Source of the DNA: Pectinophora gossypiella
Lineage: Eukaryota; Arthropoda; Insecta; Lepidoptera; Gelechiidae
DNA: 64,000 bases
Direction of reading: 5' to 3'
Assembly (NCBI RefSeq): GCF_024362695.1
Contig: NC_065407.1
Location: 5,270,001-5,334,000 of the forward strand
Both the position numbers and the translations under genes were made by a program. Positions 11,206 to 22,035 of this stretch are shown piece by piece. How positions within the stretch are numbered: position 1 is the first letter of the stretch; each line of letters begins with the position of its first letter. The notes beneath the pieces were generated by a model. It was not told the DNA's origin and did no database searches. It saw only the letters and a list, made by a program, of their open reading frames with translations.

Positions 11206-11451
11206 GTTTGATATTGTACCTACAGGTACGTATTTAAACTTTCGAATTTTCATTAAATCATGATTCGGGTAAATCCAGATTATATTCAAAGCACAGATCA
11301 TATAATACTATTCAAAGTATAACTGTATTATCTACTGAATAAAGAAATTTTTTAATTTTGAATTTGAATTATAGTATGCTCCGTACCCCCTCGGGTTGAT
11401 TGAGGGAATATCTGTACCCGGCTGCAGGACGAATTTATAGGCGGTTAATGA

Positions 11452-11705
11452 AATCAGAATCATTTATTCAATGCAATTTTCATGGACTAAAATTGTTGAA
11501 GGTTAAATTAACATTTTTAATTCTACATCTTTTCGCAAGGTGTTATGGCTGAGGAGAAGAGATGACAAGAAACTGCAACAGCAACACATCTTTTAAATCA
11601 ACGTAGTCAAGTTAGTTAATAACTAGAGGAATACGGTTAATACCATGCATTAGATAATCATTAAAAATTGTATTAAACTTTTTTACATAAAGTAAGCTTC
11701 ACAAT
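11452..11705 (-). mobile_element. LINE family L1, 3' UTR fragment
   Basis: Matches the family 3' end from AATCAGAATCATTTATTCAA through GGTGTTATGGCTGAGGAGAA to TTTTTTACATAAAGTAAGCTTCAC, where it stops. Only the last few codons of the reverse transcriptase are included and they are degraded. Confidence 0.8.
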
Positions 11706-12294
11706 GTTTCTTATGGTCATGGCAACGCAACTTATTCAAAATGTTATCTCTGGGTTTCGATCTACCTATGTAAACTTATATGATCGATGCCTTTACTGAA
11801 AGTGGAACGAACAAACATTTCATTACGTTTATTGCCTCATAAGTAGATAGTATAATAGTAGGTACTCGTGCTTTGATTAAATATTATTTATATGTATTTA
11901 GGTGAACGAGTTCTTGAAGTATGATCACTGATAAATTAGGTGTCATTAGAAGTGATAAAAGTAGCATTTACTCTGAATATATACTCAAATTATACTAAAA
12001 ATACCATAAAAAACAAACAGCTCTACGCTCCATTGCCATAGAATAAGGAATATTATACGTAGTATTATTATAGAACAGCAACTCTCCGCTCCCCACCAGC
12101 GTCTGTGTTAGGTTTACCTCACCCCTCCCTCGGACATAGTTTAGACTTGAAACGTATGGCGTCAGACGTCACACACACAGATGTGCATGTAAGATAACAT
12201 CAATGTGTGTCTATGTAAAACGAGGTTGTATGTATGAAGTGTCCGGGGTATGCCATTGCTGGTCACAGGCCTCTCAATCAATCGGACAGGGTAT
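11706..12294. other. No gene recognised
   Basis: AT-rich sequence with a short SINE C-like scrap at 12240-12300 (GTATGCC, CACAGGCCTCTCAATCAATC). No frame with motifs. Confidence 0.45.
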
Positions 12295-12611
12295 GGAGTT
12301 TCCAGGTTACATTCCCTAAAAAAGTATAAATTGCGCTGTCAAAATTCATGATTTTTTTGTGTTTTTTTTTAATTATTTTCCTATCCATACTTTTGCGACG
12401 GAAAAATCCACCTGATATCGACTCAGAATCATGGTCTGAATCATCCCTCAAAGTTTTCGTTACGATGTTACTAACACCCTGTATATGCCTTTGCTAAAAC
12501 ATTATATTTTTAAATAATGATGTGCCCGAGCAATAAGAAATTAGGTAATTATCACGTTAAATCTGTACAACGCCATCTACATTTTTTTCGGAACGTAGGC
12601 TGGAAATTCTT
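12295..12611. mobile_element. TIR MITE (family U) carrying a palindromic MITE fragment
   Basis: The ends GGAGTTTCCAGGTTACATTCC and the complement of GGAACGTAGGCTGGAAATTC are inverted repeats. The same ends occur at 22287-22717. Inside, at 12338-12483, lies the right half of the palindromic MITE family P (ATACTTTTGCGACGG to ACTAACACCCTGTATAT), so one MITE jumped into another. Confidence 0.65.
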
Positions 12612-12693
12612 TCATTTAAGAGCTACGCTCTTGTACGTGTAGCATTCTACACTCTTGTATTAAGTACCTAATTATATTTTATAACTTGCAACT

Positions 12694-12977
12694 TGAGGAG
12701 CTCGGTAGCGCAACGGTAAATGCGGTCGGTCTGCGATTGTTGAAGTTAAGCAACTTTCGCAAAGACCGGTCATGGGATGGGTGACCACAAAAAAAAAGTT
12801 TTCATCTCGAGCTCCTCCGTACTTCGGAAGGTACGTTAAGCCGTTGGTCCCGGCTGCATTAGCATTCGTTAATAATCATCAATCCGCACTGGGCCCGCGT
12901 GATGGTTTAAGGCCCGATCTATCCATCAATAGCCGTACCCCAGCAGTGGGGATGTTAATGGGCTGATCATGATGAAA
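12694..12977 (+). mobile_element. SINE family A (tRNA/5S head), TSD TTGCAACT
   Basis: A complete copy from GAGGAGCTCGGTAGCGCAAC to GGCTGATCATGATG. The head has the tRNA-like part, then GAAGTTAAGCAAC, 20 bases with one change, and a GGATGGGTGACC match. TTGCAACT occurs directly before (12686-12693) and after (12978-12985), supporting retroposition. The plus-strand frame 12772-12966 is within it and is not a gene. Confidence 0.85.
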
Positions 12978-13429
12978 TTGCAACTAGGCGAAGCCGGCTG
13001 AATTCGCCTTCTTGAAGAAATCCAGATCGTAACCAGTATCAACAGCATTATAAAGTAATTCAGTGGTTTCTATTACCCACATATTGAAGTTTAAAAAGAA
13101 ACTGATTATCAAAGTACAGCTCAAGGTTTAAAAGTAGAAAATTGACATTGAAAGACCTTTTATAACGTAGACGCGTGCTAAGGCAGAATTTTTAGAATTT
13201 CATCCCGGAGAGGGGGGAGAGAATCCACACCAGGAAATTTGCGGGAAATTGCTAGTAGCGCATGCAGAACTCCTTTGTCGTGAATGTAGAGACATAATAC
13301 AATCCCATTTTGAAAGGTTATTTACATGAAATACGTTCATTGAAAAAAAAAAACTTTAAAAAAAGCATTATCCGGTGAACCTGTCATAAATTATTACCAC
13401 CTGCACAACGGGGAAGGAAAAACATTGTA

Positions 13430-13590
13430 AAGGTAACCCACATATCCAAGTAATGCGTTTTTGACCTAATCAGTATTTTTGTTGGTTGTCCCTTCGCGGG
13501 TTGGAAGGTCAGACAGGCAGTTGCTTTTGTAAAAAACCGAACCTGTCAAATCTTCAGATTAGGATCCCGTTGGAAAGGATATATCTATAG
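13430..13590 (+). repeat. Dispersed repeat family 4 (CTTCGCGGGTTGGAAGG family)
   Basis: Contains AATGCGTTTTTGACCTAATC, CCCTTCGCGGGTTGGAAGG, CAGACAGGCAGTTGC and CTGTCAAATCTTCAG. Overlapping parts occur at 34620-34865 (with CCCGAGAAATGCATTTTCGG and GCGGACCCTGTGA) and 62735-62850. Together they outline one element of roughly 350 bases; its class is unclear. Confidence 0.55.
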
Positions 13591-13893
13591 GTAACCTTAC
13601 CTATAAAAAAAGTTTTTTCCTGCGTCCCAAAATCGACTATACTGGACTGGTGTTACGAAAAAATAAAAAATACATTCAGCTGTTCTGCATAGAATAAATT
13701 CACAACTTTTACTGTAATTTTGCGTTACTAGTAGCTTATTGTCAACCGAGGTTAACGATTTGTTATTATTAATATTGTTTTATCATTCATCAATACTTCA
13801 TAATCATTAGTACTCCCATTAACAGTACAATCACCAGAATTACTGAGTATTTTAACCGACTTCACAGAAGGTTATCTTTTTATGTAATTAATA

Positions 13894-14392
13894 CTAGGTT
13901 TTGCCCTCAGCTTCAATTCCTCTTTCCTAATTTTATAATTTTTATCTTCCTCGTAATTCCTCTTTCCTAATTTTATAATTTTTATCTTCTAATTTATACC
14001 TTGAAAATTGTGAAAATTCCCATATAAAATTTCACCCCTTCTTTGAAGGGATAGGGGGCAGATTTCCAAAAAAGAAATGATGCACGAATTTTTTGTGAGT
14101 CTCAAATAGTCCGCATACCAATTTTTAGCTTTCTACCTTGAATATTGCGGAATGCTCCATACAAACTTCCACCCCCTATTTTAAGGAAGTGGGGGTCAGA
14201 AAGAGACAAAAACAGCCTATGTAGTGTCTTTCTGAACGGAGCGACGGATCGACGTGATTTTTTAAGTGGAGATAACTGAAGGGATGAAGCACTCTTCGTT
14301 CGAATCCACGTCGCTCCGATGCTCCTTTTTCCTGTGAAAGACGGACAAACAAACACACACATACACTTTCGCATTTATTACATTAGTATGGA
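13894..14392 (-). mobile_element. Non-autonomous Helitron, about 500 bp
   Basis: On the minus strand it starts with TC (14392-14391, ATCCATACTAATGTAATAAA) after an A and ends with CTAG (13897-13894) before a T, as Helitrons insert between A and T. Next to the 5' end is a GTGTGTTTGTTTGTCCGTC stretch usual in lepidopteran Helitrons. The 3' hairpin is degraded. A 40-base segment is duplicated in tandem at 13915-13992. The overlapping Met frames at 14102-14374 are not genes. Confidence 0.7.
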
Positions 14393-15942
14393 TTGTTGAG
14401 CATTATTCGTATAGGGTACTCTACGTGGGGTTTTAAATACGTGTGCCAAAATGCACAGTTAGTATGTTTCTCCACGCATTTGTCAGGAAGTAGAAATCTT
14501 ATAGCGATATATATTGTTTTAATAAGTAATAATAACCAAGTGCGCGTTTGATCAGAATCTCGTGTCACGTTCTCGTTATCGATTGCATAATTTCCTGTTC
14601 AGAATGAAGTAGACTCTTGCCTGGTTGTCAACCCCTGACACGAAGATGTATATTTAAATCCCACGGGTTATTAAGCGCAATGGAGCAGCGTGGTGGAGTG
14701 CCTGTTGTGTTTGAGAAACGTGTGCCCTGGAGATACTTGGCAGTAGGATGTGAATAGGTAAACAGTATTTCGTGGCTGAGAACACAAGTATTTTTACGCA
14801 GTCGCCATTGTTTTGTAACAATAAGTGAAGGATAGCGAGATTATTATATTTAGCAACCTATATCAAAATAATTTTTATTTGTCAAAAACATTTTTCACGT
14901 GTTTTAATTTCATTTTTCGAATAAGTAATATCCGGGTACGAGATAAAGCCGGAAAGAAGCCATCGCCCTCTGTATCGAATACCTTTAAGGGCGCTTACAG
15001 ACCAACGACCACCGCGCGTGTAAGTGCACTATCGCTTAAGCCCATGATGCGCTTAAACAAAGAGTCGGAAAATTTTATAAGTACTTTATCTATTATGAAA
15101 AAGACAAATCTCCGAATATGTACAATGGCTTCAATAATTTTACAACTTTTGTGCCATATTAACTATTCCTCGAAATGTCTAGCTTTCCTAACAACAGGTG
15201 TATTTTTTTGGGAACTAACTCTGTCCCTCAAATGAGATCATGAGTCCTATGTAACAAGTAATTTTCTGAAAAAAAAAATAAAAATAAAATAAACACGGCG
15301 ATCTCTAAATCTCCATAGCTTTAGTTTCTTGAATAATAATTTAAAGTTCTATTTTATCACTTTTATTTCTTTGCATCCATTCTTCTCCTAAAAATACTCG
15401 CGTAGCATACTCGCTCATAACATATTATAATGTTCATACAAACTCACCCTTACACCCACACATACTTATAATCACATACATAAAATTGGACAAACGCTGT
15501 ACTCACACACATAAATACATTAGGATTAGTATGAATACATTAGGAGTTAGGACTCTCACCGCTACACAGTCATACATGCTCACATACATAAATATTGTAT
15601 GCACTTATTTTGTTACTGACTTATTATCGTTATGATTACTTCTACTATTATACTCGCATACACTAAACTCGCATACTCACACATTCATATTCCTACTTAA
15701 CACCCTTCACTCTAATACTTAGATGTAAGTTTAACTTTAAGTTTTCTTTGGCAAACTATGCACCAACATTACAATACATGTATGTACCTACCCCTTTTTT
15801 ACGGTTTCCCAAGAAACAGCGTAGTTTGGGAACCTCTGTTTATTTGGTTATACTCGTATTTTTAATATAAGTAACCATCCTACTTTTATATTGTATTGTT
15901 TTCTGATAATAAAAACATTCTGAATTATTTTCAATATTCTTT
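14393..15942. other. No gene recognised
   Basis: A plus-strand frame of 136 codons at 14825-15235 has no family motif; its middle (near 14935-15030) is less AT-rich than the surroundings and ends at a GTAAGT, so a small exon cannot be excluded. The rest is AT-rich with CACATACATA-type low complexity at 15440-15700. Confidence 0.4.
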
Positions 15943-16215
15943 TTTTTTGAAGTGACTTATTGTAGATTTGCCGCTCTGTGCTCTCACCCGGTACATCGTT
16001 TAAGACAACAGGCCTGAGAGTGCCCAGTTGGGCGCGAACCTCGGCTCAGGGCGTCGTCTGAGAGGAAAAATATTTGAAAGAATTAATCGACCCTAGCGGG
16101 TCGATAGCGATAAGCGTTGATTGAGGGAAATCGTCGACCACGCCGGCGGAGTCGGTATCGGGGTCCTGAAGTGTTTGGCGTCGCGAGCTGATTGGCTGCC
16201 TCTATGGCTAGAGAT
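15943..16215 (-). mobile_element. Dispersed repeat family 1, copy with internal deletion
   Basis: Begins with poly-T and TGACTTATTGTAGATTTGCCG, lacks the segment between GCCG and CTCTCACCCGG, then matches the family up to GGCTAGAG. The dyad is TCGACCCTAGCGGGTCGA, with one base changed in the centre but all arm pairs kept. Confidence 0.65.
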
Positions 16216-16754
16216 CATTAATAACCACCTGACCTTACCCGGTAAAATTCACCAATCGAGAATATTTTTTACAATGAAATGTTTAGTACAAATAGGTAGA
16301 CCTTCACGTACTGCAGGAACAGGGCACGCTACTGTCACGTACTCTGAGGAGGCTCTACACATTGAACATACTTATTAATAAATCACTTGGCAAGCCATTG
16401 ACCGTTGTCCTTACTTTTGGCCCTGACCAATGAAAAATGCAATTTCGTTATTGCACAAAGGACGAAGGTATTTTTAAGTGCCTTTTGCACGTATAACTAA
16501 AAATAAACTGAGTATTTTATTTTTACTTGTTGTATGGCCCACGCGCAGAAGTGTATATATGACCCATTTAAATAACTAACATAGGGTAAGTATATACTAT
16601 TATTACTAACTATAATATTACTAACCATTTTATGTTAATTTTATGCAATTTATTTATTTAATTTTTGTTTTATTTAATTACAATCTATTTAATATAATGT
16701 AATGCATTGAATGGGCCTAGTCGCCTGAATAAAGAATTTAATAATAATAATAAA

Positions 16755-16925
16755 ATTGTAGATTTGTTGCATCAAATTTAATGCTCTCAGCCGGTATACA
16801 ATTTAAGACAACCATGCCTGAAGGTACTCAGATGGGCACGAATCTCGGCTCAGGGCGTCGTCTGAGAGGAATATATTTGAAAGAATTCATCGACCCTAGT
16901 GGGTCGATAGCGGTAAGCAACCTAG
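16755..16925 (-). mobile_element. Dispersed repeat family 1, fragment without poly(A) end
   Basis: Matches from TGTAGATTTG to TCGATAGCGGTAAGC. The dyad TCGACCCTAGTGGGTCGA is intact. It directly follows a LINE-type tail (GCCTGAATAAAGAATTT plus AAT repeats) at 16690-16750. Confidence 0.6.
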
Positions 16926-17387
16926 AGTTTTAAAATGATTCACCTATAAAAGGGTATATCTGTACTTAGAATTGTCAGAGAAAAAAATAGTTTGATGGAC
17001 CTGCTGCTTATAAACTTTAAATTGAACATTACATACATACATAAACTCACGACCGTAATCGCTAATGAGGTGGGTAGAGCCACAAGTAAGACAACATGCA
17101 GTCTCTGTTGATACGAAGTCCCATAACAATTGTCCATCATGTCAGAAATAACACAACCCCTTTGTCTGACAACGTACCTAGGAAGAGAAGCAGCTGATTA
17201 AAAACATCGTAGAAGCATCAGTATTAAAGATTTGCCGGTAATTAAATAAGTATTGAATTTTAACATTTTCAATAAAGGTTTACAATTTCGTACGGTACGT
17301 AAGTACGTGATTTAACCACCTACTTGTTGTATAATACGCCCGCATGTTCGTTTAAATTTGCGTGGTATGTTTTACAACAGTGTCTGT

Positions 17388-17897
17388 ATAAAGGCGGATA
17401 CACATTGCGAGGCATGTGCCCCGCACGCGTCGCGTACGCGTAAGTGCCGCACGCGTGTTGTTATACGTGGATCGTACATATGCCTTGCTTGCCTTAAATA
17501 CGAAGGTACATACACATACAGGACACGCTCGCACACACAGGAGGAGCTCGGTGGCGCAGCGGTTAACGCGCTCGGTCTGCGATTTTTGAACTAATGCAAC
17601 TTTCGCAAAGGCCGGTCATAGCATGGGTGACCACAAAAAAAAAAGTTTTCATCTCGAGCTTCTCCGTGCTTCGGAAGGCACGTTAACCCGTTGGTCCCGG
17701 CTGCATTAGCAGTCGTTAATAACCACCAATCCGCACTGGGCCCGCGTGATGGTTTAAGGCCCGATCTCCCTATCCATCAATAGGGAAGGCCCGTGCCCCA
17801 GCAATGGGGACGTTAATGGGCTGATGATGATACACACACAGCGTGGCGTATGGCGCATGGCTTGGCATATGCTTTGCAATGTTTTCCTTGCCTTTAG
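17388..17897. mobile_element. TIR MITE interrupted by a SINE
   Basis: TAAAGGCGGATACACATTGC at the left end pairs with the complement of GCAATGTTTTCCTTGCCTTTA at the right end, and the similarity continues (AGGCATGTGCC against AAGCATATGCC). The left half is CpG-rich (CGCACGCGTCGCGTACGCG). The SINE at 17541-17832 splits it. Confidence 0.65.
17541..17832 (+). mobile_element. SINE family A, TSD CACACACAG
   Basis: A complete copy from GAGGAGCTCGGTGGCGCAGC to GGGCTGATGATGAT. CACACACAG flanks it on both sides (17532-17540 and 17833-17841). The copy lacks several bases of the GTTGAAGTTAAGC part of the 5S-like box (ACTAATGCAAC is seen instead), which should weaken its internal promoter. Confidence 0.88.
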
Positions 17898-18939
17898 ACT
17901 GGGTAGTATGTCGGTGTTCTTTACAAGCGGATATTCCATATTTCAAAATTAAATTCCTTATTACAATCTCAAAGAAAATAAACAAAGCTTGCCATCAATT
18001 ATAATCCTTGGGGGTTTTAATAAGCCATATTATTTTACATAAAGGCAAACTCATTGTCTCATTATCTCTTTTAATATCTTTAAGCCATCAGTCAATGTTT
18101 TTCCTACTTTTTTATTTGCTTGGTGTTTTTACGATGACCCTCCTTGGTCTACATTCAATGACCTTAAGCTGCATCATTATTCACGCATAGCAATTACAAA
18201 TCAGTGACGGAGTTTTGCGCCCCGCCGTTAGCCTGTATTAGCGCCCAGTTTATAAAACTATTAGTTTTCAATTGAATTGAAAAAAAAAATACACATTTTT
18301 GTATTTTTGTGTTATATATGTAATATTGTGGTTAAACACTTTTAAAGGAATCCAAATTCATAGAATTATCTCAATTCGTTTTGTATCCTTAGTACTTATT
18401 TTATAATGTAACATAATATAATGTAGAATTTATGCTTTCTTATATGACCTTGCCCTTTACACAGTCTGATAATAAATTATTCTTATTCTTCTTCGTAATA
18501 TTACTCTACTTACAACATAATATCGTTTTTTTCCTTTTTATTTATAATTCCCAGAATATTGATTTTAAACACAGGTATTATATAAGCAATGATTGTATTC
18601 AATTAACCATTTTATCTTCACCGTGGATAAGAGGAACAAACTGTTGATGTAATTTACCGCGTCCATTATTCAATTACGCACAGTAATTAAGAATCACCGT
18701 TGGTGATTTGCGACCTGAATACGGTTTAGCGCCCCCGCATGCGATCATTTCTTGTGGATCAATTATTTTTTCATGTTTTCTCTTTTTTACTATTCCGCTG
18801 TAACCTATCATTGTTCCAATGGTCGGTTACGTACTCTAATTACAATTAACGCCGGTTTTTAATGGAATTAATATGGGCTTTTTGCTGTTATTAATGATAC
18901 TGATAAATTGGTAGAAATACGTTTTTTTACCGTGTGTTC
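17898..18939. other. No gene recognised
   Basis: AT-rich DNA; plus-strand Met frames at 18008-18190 and 18432-18647 are hydrophobic only because of T-rich codons and show no motif. Confidence 0.5.
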
Positions 18940-19245
18940 GTAATGTGTACTGTTTAGGTCTTAGCGCTCGGCGTTTGGCAGCCAGACAGCGCTGGCGTTG
19001 CGTCGCCGCGGCGTCGACGTTGCGTGGACGTTGCGCTGACGATGGCACGACGACGACACTCGAGAGGCGCTCTGTCTCGAGATATCAACTCTTTTTAGAA
19101 AGTATTTTTAAGTCTAATATAATTTTTCGTTACATAATAATTGGGTTAAGTCGGGGGTTTTGAGTTATTTTATTCTTTTACGATGAGATTTTTACCGTCG
19201 CGGGTTTTTTTCAAAATTTTTAATTTTGCTTAATGTGTTGGGTTT
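18940..19245. repeat. Repeat with CpG-rich front part (partial second copy at 37620-37780)
   Basis: Bases 18955-19080 are strikingly CpG-rich (GCGTCGCCGCGGCGTCGACG). From CTCGAGATATCAACTCTTTT to AATTTTTAATTTTGCTTA (19074-19230) the sequence repeats at 37620-37780 in transporter intron 7 with few changes. It is a dispersed element of unknown class, and the Met frames on both strands here are not genes. Confidence 0.6.
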
Positions 19246-19249
19246 ATTA

Positions 19250-19300
19250 TGGGGAGGCCTGTGCCCAGCAGTGGGAGGTATATAGGCTGTTTATGTAAGT
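19250..19300 (+). mobile_element. SINE family C tail fragment
   Basis: GGGGAGGCCTGTGCCCAGCA to GGTATATAGGCTGTTTATGT. This is the 3' end of family C in plus orientation with no body attached. Confidence 0.7.
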
Positions 19301-19554
19301 ACATTAAGGAATTAACGTAAAAGGAAATTACATTTTAATCAATCTTTTACATTCCCTTCACCGAGGAAGAGATTGGTACGGTCAAGAGTACTAATATATG
19401 ATATAAAGAATATATACTTTAAAACCATGTCACATTAACTTTTTTGACAAATTAAACCGCAAGTCTCATTAAATGTCAAATATGATAGTGCGACAGGGTT
19501 CTAGAGTGGGTACATGATATTGTTCATGACTGCATTCATACTAATGTAATATGT

Positions 19555-19795
19555 GATGCATTATGGCGGCATCGGCGTGTCACTCACTGTATTGAAATTT
19601 CGACGTTTTGACGTTTGTCCCACTCATCAAATATCGTATTAATTAATAACTACGTTTAACGAGAATGTAGCCGTACTTTATTGTGTTAATCAAGATTTGT
19701 TTTAATTTATATCTATATTTACGGAGCGCATTTCTGTACTTTATGTCAAAACTGCCTTCATAGCGTGCCACTAGTTTAAGGGCGCTGCTGTATTT
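19555..19795. mobile_element. Palindromic MITE, related to 63335-63505
   Basis: The left part GATGCATTATGGCGGCATC with GACGTTTTGACGTTTGTCCC, and the right part TTTATGTCAAAACTGCC with ATAGCGTGCCACTAGTTT, correspond to ATTATGGCCGTTTTGACG and AAAACGGCCATCATAGCATG of the copy at 63335-63505. The minus-strand frame 19643-19981 crosses its edge and is not a gene. Confidence 0.5.
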
Positions 19796-19984
19796 CCTTA
19801 CAACGGCCCTGTGAGTATTATTTAACCTGTCCACTTCAAGCCAAATTACCGGGACGTGTGCTGTGAATGTGACAAGGGTTGGAAATGACAAGAAACAAGA
19901 ATAAAAAATAAGTTTAAAAACCAAAATCCGACCACGGAAAAATCGCGATCTGAAGTTTGAAACAATAATATACATAAACATAAA

Positions 19985-20305
19985 CTGCCTATATACGTCC
20001 CACTGCTGGGCACAGGCCTCCCCTCAATCAAACGGAGGGGGTATGGAGCATACTCCACCACACTGCTCCACTGCGGGTTGGTGGAGGTGTTTTTACGGCT
20101 AATAGCCGGGACCAACGGCTTAACGTGCCCTCCGAAGCACGGAATCATCTTACTTTTTCGGACAATCAGGTGATTCAAGCCTGAAAAGACCTTACCAAAC
20201 AAAGGACAGTCTCACAAAGTGGACAGCCTCCGTGGTCTAGTGGTTAGAGCGTTAGGCTCACGATCTGGAGGTCCGGGTTCGATTCCCGATGGGGACATTG
20301 TCGAA
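19985..20305 (-). mobile_element. SINE family C with inverted tRNA-like head
   Basis: The body and tail (19985-20220) read in minus orientation like the copies at 10903 and 53418. The head at 20222-20305, however, reads in plus orientation: A-box TGGTCTAGTGG, B-box GGTTCGATTCC. In the other copies the head follows CTCACAAAGTG in minus orientation. The minus-strand frame 19846-20202 is within the element and not a gene. Confidence 0.75.
20226..20296 (+). pseudogene. tRNA-like SINE head (not a functional tRNA)
   Basis: Seventy-one bases with a consensus A-box (TGGTCTAGTGG) and B-box (GGTTCGATTCC), most like Val/Asp/Glu-type insect tRNAs. The acceptor arms (GCCTCCG and GATGGGGA) pair poorly and the anticodon arm is not a proper stem, so it is a SINE head rather than a tRNA gene. 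Confidence 0.7.
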
Positions 20306-20395
20306 ACAATAATATATTTCTCTGAAATTCTTCCGAATGGAATGAAATTATGCGAATGAACGTCACAACACTAGCTTACGTACTTTGACAGATTT

Positions 20396-20565
20396 GGGTG
20401 AATATCGAAATGTGCCAAGTTTGGTGGCGAACTTTCATATTATGTTATACGAGGTAACTTGTTATTCGTAGCTAGAACTATCTTTTTTCATGTCGGAACC
20501 CAATTTTTCACGAAAACAAAATATGAAAGTTCGCCACAAAACTTGGCATATTTTGATATTCACCC
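20396..20565. mobile_element. MITE with about 45-bp inverted repeats (family S)
   Basis: GGGTGAATATCGAAATGTGC and GGTGGCGAACTTTCATAT on the left are mirrored by ATATGAAAGTTCGCCACA and the end TTTTGATATTCACCC on the right. No coding sequence. Confidence 0.8.
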
Positions 20566-21489
20566 ATTTAATTCTTACCGCGTATTGAGATGTTTGTAAA
20601 ATGTTATCGTATGAAATATAAATCACTAATATCATAACTATTTCAGTTTGATTTCAGTTCATTGGTTTTCGATTTATTAGTATTTCATAAAAATAAGGAT
20701 ACAGTTAAATATATATATTTTTTATTACTTCAAAAATTTTATCAAAATCTATTTGAATTTTTCATCGTTTAAATGGTTTTAATATCCAAGTATTTATATT
20801 TTTTAAATGCTTTCGTTGTTTTAAAATTATTAACAATATTTTTTAATTAATAATAAACAAAGAAAAATAAAAATAATAATAAAAAAAAATTGTACTAAAC
20901 TGGTCCTTCTGTTCTCATAATAGGTACCCACACGAAAGAAGAAGTAGGTACGTATAAATTGCGTAGGTACAATATTAAAACTTTCTGTGACGTTATACAA
21001 TATCTCTATCGTCAAGAAATAAGTGTAGGCATATCACTTCTGTAGGATCTTACGTTGCCATAATTATGTCAAATTACACTAAAATTAAGCTTTGCTATCT
21101 TCAGTTATCTTACAATAGAAAAGTTAGTTTATCTTGCAAACAACTAAAGATAAAATACAATATGTATAGTACATTTTGTCTGTCCCATTATACGGGTTCG
21201 AGACATGGTTTGTCTGGAAAGACTTGACAGACAAACTCCATGTGCTTATTAATAAATGTTTATGGCAAATATTAAAGTAAAAAAAAAGTAAAGTAAATAT
21301 CAAGGATCTTTTGGCCTAAAACTATTACAAACATAGAACTATGGAGATTGACTGGGCAAAATACTATGGAAGTCATGGGGGCCATGATTCCCTCCCCCCT
21401 GGGCGACAGGTTGGGTCATGGAAAAATTGAACAAGATGCGAGTAAATTTCAGATTGTTTTAAGTTTACGCGGTTATTGTCATAATTAAA
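20566..21489. other. AT-rich stretch, nothing recognised
   Basis: Extremely AT-rich from 20700 to 20890. Around 21330-21430 a stretch reading TATGGAGATTGACTGGGCAA may be a LINE scrap. Confidence 0.45.
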
Positions 21490-21648
21490 GCACATAATAA
21501 CGGGTTCTTACCGCGTTTAAATGGGGATATGAGACTCCCGATATCCCCATTTCGTATTTATCCCGTGATCATGGCACTTGCAACAGTGTCGAAATATCGG
21601 GAGTCGTATATCCCCATTTAAACGCGGTAAGAACCCGTTATTATGTGC
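21490..21648. mobile_element. MITE with about 55-bp near-perfect inverted repeats (family T)
   Basis: GCACATAATAACGGGTTCTT at the left end has its exact complement at the right end. Arm identity continues through CCGCGTTTAAATGGGGATAT with only single-base differences to ATCGGGAGTC. Very little divergence between arms suggests a young insertion. Confidence 0.85.
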
Positions 21649-21739
21649 ATAAATTTCAGATAATAATTATATCTTTAATTTGAGTCACAGAGTTCTTAAT
21701 AAGAAGCATAGTCGATAATATACATACATAAAACTATCC

Positions 21740-22035
21740 ACATCATTCATTGCTTCTTGCGTACCGCGCAACCACAGCTAGCACTTGTGTTAATGCGAAA
21801 TGAACGGCGGGTAGATCGATGTAGCCGTCCAACCAGAAATCTCGGTGCAGCCGCGTCACACGCCGACGTGAGTTCAGTCAGAGGCGACATGCGGACTCGT
21901 GAATTTAGTGCTGAGGGCATATCTCCCTTTTTCTATGATTTGTTGAGTGTAGATTTAAGTTGGGATCGATGTAAATTGAATTGCATAGTTGCTGCTTGCC
22001 CCGGTGGCTTAAGTAGGTACACGATAATTATTTAA
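21740..22035 (+). other. GC-richer stretch with 92-codon open frame, unassigned
   Basis: A plus-strand frame 21757-22035 has arginine-rich composition and no family motif. Its base composition is less AT-rich than the flanks, which could mean a 5' exon, an old transposon or chance. I give it no function. Confidence 0.2.

Noticed and set aside
12694..12977. A 5S rRNA gene
   Set aside because: Only the two internal promoter words match 5S rRNA; the ends do not, and the sequence belongs to a SINE with target duplications.
14825..15235. 136-codon plus-strand protein
   Set aside because: No family motif, much of it is T-rich or AT-rich, and no splice partners were found. Kept only as a remark.
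20226..20296. A functional tRNA gene
   Set aside because: Promoter boxes are good but the acceptor and anticodon arms do not pair properly, and the same sequence recurs as the head of SINE families B and C.
21757..22035. 92-codon arginine-rich protein
   Set aside because: No motif and no support from context; composition alone is not enough.
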